DNA from: CAVRTJ01 sp964507185
Lineage (GTDB): Bacteria > Acidobacteriota > UBA4820 > DSQY01
DNA: 64,000 nt
Assembly: GCA_964507185.1 (NCBI GenBank)
Contig: CAZDOY010000008.1
Coordinates: 26,795-90,794, forward strand
Reading direction: 5' to 3'
The notes under the pieces were generated by a model. The model was not told the DNA's origin, did no database searches, and worked only from the letters and a program-made list of their open reading frames with translations. How positions within the stretch are numbered: position 1 is the first letter of the stretch; each line of letters begins with the position of its first letter. This document shows, piece after piece, positions 59,330 to 64,000 of the stretch. Position numbers and translations under genes: made by a program.

Positions 59330-61298
59330 CCTCCTCCTGCCCTTTCTCCCCCTCAATGTCTTCCAATGCCCTCGGGTGGTGGTGCTCGAGAGTCTTCCTG
59401 GTCATGCGCCCCGTGATCCAGGTGGGATTGAAGGGCGGCTTGTCCGTGTGGACGAACACCATATACAGATGCCAGATGATGATCGTCGTGAAGGCCAGAA
59501 CGGCCTCGTAGAAGTGGACCATCTCGGCGGCCTTGAAACCCCATCCGGGAAGGAAGGCCGTAAAAAACTGCTTGAACCAGAGCACGAATCCGGTGGCGAC
59601 CATGATGATGGTTCCCCACACAAGAGCCAGGTACTCGAGTTTTTCGGCGTATGAGAACCGCCCGAAATCCGCCTCATGCCGCTTGATGCCCAGGTAGTAG
59701 CCGATCTGATGGAAGAACTCCCTCACGTCGTCGAGGGTCGGCATGATCTCGCGGATGAAGCGCCGGCCGCGCTTCGTGCTCACCAGATAGACCACGTGAT
59801 ACAGGGCGTCGCCGATCATCACGACGGCCGCGGCGCGGTGCAGCCAGCCCCGCACGTCGAATCCAGCCGTGCCCCATTTGAAGGGAACGGCCCATAGGGA
59901 ATGCGGGTACTTCAGCGCAAAGCCCGTGAAGACCAGCGTGAAAAACGTGGTTAGAAGCAGGACGTGCTGGATCCTCTCCGCCAGGGTCATCCTCATGTAG
60001 ATGGCCACCGGATTGAGCATCTTGATGGTCAACCTGTACCGCCGGATGTAATCCATGATGTTGTGCAGGGCCAGGCCGCCCACAACCAGGACAATGAGCC
60101 AGATGTAGAAGGTCTTGATCCAGTAGAGAACCGGCGACGACGCCTCCGTCACCGTGCTGTGGATGTTGATGTTGGCGAAGGCCTTGCTGGCGTTCGGATG
60201 GCACTTGCCGCACGTCTTCTGCAGGTTGGCGGGGTTGATGGAGGACGCCGGGTTGCTCGCCGGGAGTATCTCGTGGGCGCCGTGGCACGACGCGCAGTTC
60301 GCCACGTCCGTATCGCCGTAGCTGTTGGCCAGGCCGTGGAAGGAGGCCTGGTAGGACTGGACCATGCCCGAGGGCACGTTGAAGCGCTTGGAGAGCCTGA
60401 CCGACGCGTGGCACTGCGGGCACGTGGTCTGGGCGACCGTCGGCGGGTAAACGGAACTCGTGGGTCTCTTAGGCCCCTCGATGTCGTGTTCGCCGTGGCA
60501 GTTGTTGCAGGACGGCGCCTCGAGGTTCCCTTCCTCCAGGGCTTTGCCGTGGATGCTCTTCATGTACTTGGCTTCGATCCCCGAGTGGCACTTGCCGCAG
60601 GTCTTGGGGATGTTCAGCTTGAAGATGGGCGACTTGGGATTCGTGGCCGGCAGGATGTCGTGCGAGCCGTGGCAGTCCGCGCAGGTGGCCGCCACCAGCA
60701 TCTTGCCCGACTTGAGCATCCGCCAGTGGTCGCTCTTCATGTAGTTCTTGAGCGGGTCGGCGATGACCACGCCGGCCGCCTTCATCAGCTTCGCGTCGCC
60801 GTGGCAGGCCCCACAGGTCCCGGGCACGTTCACGGGGTAGATGGAGGACTTGGGATCCGTCTTGGGCCGGATCTGGTGGGCGCCGTGGCAGTTGACGCAG
60901 GTGGGCGTGTAGCTGACCCCGCCCTTCTTACGCGCATGAATGCTCTCGTCCAGCTGCTTGGCCTCGTCCGAATGACACTTCCCGCAGTCCACCGGCGGCA
61001 GCTTCTCGGGGTGCGGGATCGACGTGATCCCGCCGTGACAGTCGGTGCATGAAAATCCGTCGTGCACCGAACCCTCGAGGCTCTTGGCTGTCACCTGGAG
61101 CGTAAGGTGTTCCTTCGCGATGGCCCCCAGTCCGTCTATTCCCTTAAAGACGGCCTTCTGCTTGGCCATGTCGGAGTCCGAGTGGCACATGAGACAGGTT
61201 TCGTTGCCGATGTCAGGCTGGGCCGCGCGGGCCGGCATCCCGGTGAAACACAGGCCCATCAGGCCGGCAGTCGCTATTCCTAGAAGTGAACGTCGCAT
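59304..61298 (-). CDS. Fused eleven-haem cytochrome c / diheme cytochrome b protein (module 1)
   Basis: A 664-residue protein combining both halves that are separate genes elsewhere in the operon. A signal peptide (IATAGLMGLCFTGMPARA) is followed by eleven CXXCH motifs to about residue 385. A helix (TFYIWLIVLVVGGLALHNIM) then leads into a b-type cytochrome with four more helices. Haem-b candidates are RIQHVLLLTT, WLHRAAAVVMIGDALYH, MVHFYEAV and IIWHLYMVF. The design resembles CbcL-type quinol:cytochrome proteins of Geobacter (N-terminal c, C-terminal b). It is the first gene of the operon; ATG 61298 has GGGGG nine bases upstream. Confidence 0.9.
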   Translation of the reverse strand: MRRSLLGIATAGLMGLCFTGMPARAAQPDIGNETCLMCHSDSDMAKQKAVFKGIDGLGAIAKEHLTLQVTAKSLEGSVHDGFSCTDCHGGITSIPHPEKLPPVDCGKCHSDEAKQLDESIHARKKGGVSYTPTCVNCHGAHQIRPKTDPKSSIYPVNVPGTCGACHGDAKLMKAAGVVIADPLKNYMKSDHWRMLKSGKMLVAATCADCHGSHDILPATNPKSPIFKLNIPKTCGKCHSGIEAKYMKSIHGKALEEGNLEAPSCNNCHGEHDIEGPKRPTSSVYPPTVAQTTCPQCHASVRLSKRFNVPSGMVQSYQASFHGLANSYGDTDVANCASCHGAHEILPASNPASSINPANLQKTCGKCHPNASKAFANINIHSTVTEASSPVLYWIKTFYIWLIVLVVGGLALHNIMDYIRRYRLTIKMLNPVAIYMRMTLAERIQHVLLLTTFFTLVFTGFALKYPHSLWAVPFKWGTAGFDVRGWLHRAAAVVMIGDALYHVVYLVSTKRGRRFIREIMPTLDDVREFFHQIGYYLGIKRHEADFGRFSYAEKLEYLALVWGTIIMVATGFVLWFKQFFTAFLPGWGFKAAEMVHFYEAVLAFTTIIIWHLYMVFVHTDKPPFNPTWITGRMTRKTLEHHHPRALEDIEGEKGQEEDGEEDPTS

Positions 61299-61403
61299 TA
61301 CTTTAACCCCCTTCTTGGGCCCATGAGTGCTCCAGAGGGTACAAGGTAAAAGCGGCGGCGGTCGGCGGGCAATCCCTGGCACGGCGCACCGGAATGATTG
61401 GGG

Positions 61404-61435
61404 CATATACCCCTCAAAGGTTTTTCTGGTGTCAA
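61404..61435 (-). promoter_or_regulatory. Possible promoter of the cytochrome operon
   Basis: On the minus strand a perfect TTGACA (61430-61435) precedes TATATG (61404-61409), but the 20-bp spacer is longer than ideal. The -10 lies inside an imperfect palindrome GGGGCATATACCCC (61400-61413, plus strand), so an activator or repressor may act here. The 281-bp gap is the only sizeable non-coding stretch before the operon. Confidence 0.35.
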
Positions 61436-61579
61436 TTTTTCCTACACGCAAGCCTAACTGCTTTATAGTCCACCGGGTTCACTCAGCTATTTGCCCCACC
61501 ATAGGCGGAAGAACGTCAGAAGGCGCTGTACATGGTCGCCGTCGCTTCGGAAACTGCGGTCTTTCGGGAAGCCGCGGCC

Positions 61580-62431
61580 TCACCCGCCAAGAAGCGCCCT
61601 GAAGGTCCTGTCCCCCGGCGGCACGAACCCCCTGATTCTTTCCGGCAGCCGGTCGAGAGCGCGGTAGCGGGCGAGCGTGAAAAGCCTGCCGCCCTCCAGG
61701 CGCGGACCTCCCGGGACAAGTTCCCAGGGATGGAACCAGTAGACGGCCGGCCTGCCCTCCCTCTCGGCGCCGCGACGGATCTTCCTGAGCAAGGGCGCCG
61801 GAAGCACCCTGAAGGCGACCGTGCCGCCCGCAGGAACGGGAAAGAGCGGGTTGCCGGAGGTCAATGCGGGGAGTTCGAGAATCCCGGAAATCACCCGTGG
61901 TCGGCATAAACCCCACCCCCTGCCGGGCACCGCAAGACGGCTCGAAGAATACTCGTAGCCAAGTTCCGCAAGGATTTCGTATGGCCAGGCCCGGCGCGGC
62001 ATGGACCAGGATGGCGCCCGGAAGCCTGCCACCCGGGTCCCCGCAAGGTCCTGGATACGCTCTTTGGAGCGCCTGAGGTCCTCCCTGAAAGCCTCGGGTG
62101 CCATGGCGGTTACGGGCACGTGGCGGCACCCGTGCGAGGCGGCTTCGTGCCCGAGATCGACGATCTGCCTTACGAGGTCCGGGTACCGGTCCGCCACCCA
62201 TCCGAGAACGAAGAAGGTAGCCTTCGTTTTCAACTCATCCAGAAGATCAAACACCCTGTGGAGGGCCATTGGCAACGTGGGCGCAAGAGATCCCCATTTC
62301 TCGGCGCTTCGGCCCAGGGGGTGTTCGGGGGCGTGGAACCACTCCTCCACGTCGACTGAGAGGACGACCCCGGCCGGAGGGAAAGCCGAACGCACCCCCG
62401 CTGCAGTGAGAGCCGTCGTTCTATTTTCCAC
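61580..62431 (-). CDS. Polysaccharide deacetylase family protein
   Basis: A 283-residue NodB-fold carbohydrate deacetylase. The metal-binding Asp pair and His motif are visible as VVLSVDVEEWFHAP and EAASHGCRHVPVTAM (H-x3-H). FRAPSWSMPRRAWPYEILAE and YWFHPWELVPG are typical of the subgroup with a DUF3473 tail found in exopolysaccharide loci (exosortase-type clusters). It is probably cytoplasmic or periplasmic without a clear signal peptide. The GTG start is tentative because no ribosome site is seen; it overlaps the upstream gene by 11 bp. Confidence 0.88.
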   Translation of the reverse strand: MENRTTALTAAGVRSAFPPAGVVLSVDVEEWFHAPEHPLGRSAEKWGSLAPTLPMALHRVFDLLDELKTKATFFVLGWVADRYPDLVRQIVDLGHEAASHGCRHVPVTAMAPEAFREDLRRSKERIQDLAGTRVAGFRAPSWSMPRRAWPYEILAELGYEYSSSRLAVPGRGWGLCRPRVISGILELPALTSGNPLFPVPAGGTVAFRVLPAPLLRKIRRGAEREGRPAVYWFHPWELVPGGPRLEGGRLFTLARYRALDRLPERIRGFVPPGDRTFRALLGG

Positions 62432-62969
62432 GCGTTTTCGGCGAGGCTTGAAGGGGGATGGTGAGTCTCCGGGGAGCCGGGCTGGGAATCATCCCGTGCG
62501 GCGGCGGCTTCTTAGGCTCTGCCTCCTCCTCGTCGTCCATACTCTCGTCCATGTCCTCCTCTTCGACGTTCTCCTCGTTCGTCATCTGTTCTTTCTGTTC
62601 GGCCGGCGGCGGCTGGAAAGTCGGCGGGGGCCGTTTGACGGTGGGATACATGGAGGGCACCCCCGGACGGGGGGGCAGCATGCGAGGCGTCGGCACTGGG
62701 GGGGACGCAGGCTGCGTGTGGGCCGGCGCGGCGTGCTCCGATGCGCTCACGGGTTCAGGCGAGGCCGTCATGTTTTCCTTGACGATCTTGAGGATGTCTG
62801 CCGTCCTGACGGCCATCTGGCCGGACCCGATGGTCAGGTAGGTCCAGTCCTTCTCCTCCCGGTGGTTCCTCACTTCGAGTGAGCGGTTATCGCGGAAGAT
62901 CACCAGTTCTTGGGCGAAGAGGGAGATGGAACAAAGAGCAAGCACGCCAAAAACAATGAATTTCTTCAT
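62421..62969 (-). CDS. Secreted hypothetical protein with Pro-rich and acidic tail
   Basis: A 182-residue protein. Signal peptide MKKFIVFGVLALCSISLFAQ, then a short beta-type segment of about 50 residues (LVIFRDNRSLEVRNHREEKD, WTYLTIGSGQMAVRTADILK), then a long low-complexity part rich in Pro, an acidic stretch (NEENVEEEDMDESMDDEEEA) and a basic end. I do not recognise the family. ATGA overlap with the GHMP kinase gene and 11-bp overlap with the deacetylase gene place it in one operon. Confidence 0.8.
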   Translation of the reverse strand: MKKFIVFGVLALCSISLFAQELVIFRDNRSLEVRNHREEKDWTYLTIGSGQMAVRTADILKIVKENMTASPEPVSASEHAAPAHTQPASPPVPTPRMLPPRPGVPSMYPTVKRPPPTFQPPPAEQKEQMTNEENVEEEDMDESMDDEEEAEPKKPPPHGMIPSPAPRRLTIPLQASPKTRGK

Positions 62970-63955
62970 GCGTCCACCTCCACCGTGTGGCCCTTCTCGA
63001 CGGGATAGGCGGTCAGAAGCCTCGCGCCTTCCCTTTCAAGGGCCTCTTCTACTTCTAATCGTGCACCCTCCGGGGTCATGAATGCAAGGCATCCCCCGCC
63101 TCCGGCGCCGCATACCTTCCCCCCGAGGGCGCCCGCCCTCAGCCCGCAGTCGATCAGCGCTCCCACAGCCGGCGTTTCGATGCCCTCCGCAAGACCCTTG
63201 CGAAGATCCCACTCCTGCCCCATGAGAACGCCTGCCCTGTCGAAATCGCCGTCAAGGAGCGCGCCCCGCATCGCCCGGGCCACTCCGGCTATGCCCTCGA
63301 GCCGCCGCCCGACGTCCTCGTCCCCGTCGAGAAAACGCTTCATGAGGCTCCAATTCGTATCGGCCGACAGACGGCTCTGTCCCGAATAAACCACCACGAG
63401 CCGCGCGGCGAGAGCCCTGAGCGATATCGGCAGGGGTTCCACTCGCGCCCCGCCCGGCTCCTGGTGGATGGCGAGCACGCCTCCGGTCACGGCGGGCCAG
63501 AAGTCCTGTACGCCCGTCGGGACTCTCAGGTGCGCGGCCTCGGCGTCTCTGCACGTGGCAACCAGGCCGGCGTCTCCCATCGATTTGCCGGTCGCCTCTC
63601 TCAGCGCGAGCGCCAACGAGGCTGACAGAGCGGACGAACCGCCCAGACCGCTGCCCGGGGGAACCCCACTCGACGACTGGATGCTCCACCCACTCGTGAC
63701 GCCGAAGGCGGTGCAGATCCGCTCCATGAGCGCCAGGCGTCCCGGCGGATCGCCCGGATGCCACCTGTAGCTCGTCAACATGTCCCTGGAAGCAAACCCC
63801 ACGCCCTCCTCGCCATCGGGTCTGCACTCCACGGTGGCGGCCAGGCTTACGGCGACGTTGACCGTGAGGGCGCCGGGAATGATCTGGCCGACGGGCCAGA
63901 GATCGAGGCTCCCACCGGCCAGGTCTACCCTCGCGGCTGCTCTAACGGTGATCAT
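62966..63955 (-). CDS. GHMP-family sugar kinase (heptose 7-phosphate kinase-like)
   Basis: A 329-residue small-molecule kinase. The N-terminus TVRAAARVDLAGGSLDLWPV, the ATP loop GVPPGSGLGGSSALSASLAL and the C-terminal motif GGKVCGAGGGGCLAFM are the three GHMP motifs, in the arrangement seen in D-glycero-alpha-D-manno-heptose 7-phosphate kinases and related LPS or capsule sugar kinases. ATG 63955 has GGGAGG six bases upstream; an ATG at 63961 would touch that site. It belongs with the GT9 enzyme at 34081 as possible evidence for heptose-containing surface glycan. Substrate is not proven. Confidence 0.85.
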   Translation of the reverse strand: MITVRAAARVDLAGGSLDLWPVGQIIPGALTVNVAVSLAATVECRPDGEEGVGFASRDMLTSYRWHPGDPPGRLALMERICTAFGVTSGWSIQSSSGVPPGSGLGGSSALSASLALALREATGKSMGDAGLVATCRDAEAAHLRVPTGVQDFWPAVTGGVLAIHQEPGGARVEPLPISLRALAARLVVVYSGQSRLSADTNWSLMKRFLDGDEDVGRRLEGIAGVARAMRGALLDGDFDRAGVLMGQEWDLRKGLAEGIETPAVGALIDCGLRAGALGGKVCGAGGGGCLAFMTPEGARLEVEEALEREGARLLTAYPVEKGHTVEVDA

Positions 63956-63957
63956 CG

Positions 63958-64000
63958 TCATCCTCCCGAACAGTGCCCTGCTCGATTTTCCTTAATATAG
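63958..64000 (-). CDS. C-terminal end of an upstream gene (partial)
   Basis: A minus-strand frame is open from the window edge to TGA 63960-63958 and would encode a protein ending YIKENRAGHCSGG. Its stop overlaps an ATG of the GHMP kinase gene (ATGA), the same junction used throughout the window. Only 13 residues are visible, so no function can be given. Confidence 0.35.
   Translation of the reverse strand, partial: YIKENRAGHCSGG

Noticed and set aside
1..64000. CRISPR arrays, insertion sequences, integrases or prophage genes
   Set aside because: No regularly spaced direct repeats, transposase/integrase-like proteins or terminal inverted repeats were recognised; gene content is housekeeping and envelope/respiratory.

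Overview
The window is high-GC, densely packed bacterial DNA with two-membrane (Gram-negative type) features: a TolC/adaptor/RND efflux operon, lipoproteins, a heptosyltransferase-like GT9 enzyme, a heptose-kinase-like GHMP kinase, type IV pilus PilT and very large membrane-anchored multihaem cytochromes. Together with MJ0042-type zinc ribbons, DUF4388/PATAN and HEAT proteins, and a secreted C25 peptidase with a PKD/IPT-like tail, this suggests an Acidobacteriota-like or deltaproteobacterial (Desulfobacterota/Myxococcota-like) anaerobe or facultative anaerobe. No 16S rRNA is present, so the phylum is inference. Genes often overlap by ATGA/GTGA or TGATG, so most same-strand runs are probably operons.

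Layout. 1-330: a strong promoter drives a 41-residue Cys-containing peptide gene that resembles a RiPP precursor. 331-4593: secreted gingipain-like C25 peptidase and an orphan ECF sigma factor. 4638-5846: membrane diguanylate cyclase, divergent from 6008-12930, a chemosensory-type operon (CheW, zinc-ribbon pseudo-receiver, HEAT protein, CheR, CheB, coiled-coil GAF protein, CheY) with no CheA or receptor in view; truA follows. 13898-18690 (minus): riboflavin genes ribD-ribE-ribBA, with ftsY and a TPR lipoprotein upstream. 18998-21748 (plus): secG, tRNA-Leu(GAG), a SpoU methyltransferase and a coiled-coil lipoprotein. 21846-27348 (minus): alaS, recX, pilT, ilvE. 27417-32386 (minus): haem operon hemE-hemN-hemH-hemY, divergent from a universal stress protein gene across a 20-bp dyad. 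33281-36003 (minus): tatD, GT9 and DUF4388 genes. 36152-42586 (minus): tetR-tolC-adaptor-RND operon with a readable promoter and an operator-like palindrome. 42798-49321 (minus): DUF1028, thiamine-binding protein, CorC-like transporter, ybeY, PgpH-like phosphodiesterase, PhoH. 49564-53081 (minus): LysM lipoprotein, rpoZ, gmk, YicC and a DUF374 acyltransferase broken or slippage-controlled at a run of ten A. 53231-61298 (minus): six-gene cytochrome operon. 61580-64000 (minus): polysaccharide deacetylase, a secreted hypothetical protein, a GHMP sugar kinase and the tail of another gene.

The most distinctive system is the cytochrome operon. It encodes 47 canonical CXXCH motifs plus one CX4CH and one CX3CH. 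It is built from three related modules, each an 9-11 haem c-type cytochrome with a C-terminal membrane anchor paired with a diheme b-type membrane protein. In the promoter-proximal module the two halves are fused into one polypeptide, and the operon ends with a NapC-like anchored protein carrying at least 16 haem motifs. This fits quinol oxidation feeding a periplasmic or extracellular electron conduit (CbcL-like logic, inferred). The co-located haem operon would supply the cofactor. Other points worth following are the small peptide gene, the CheA-less signalling operon, the A10 frameshift and a repeat shared by two convergent intergenic regions.
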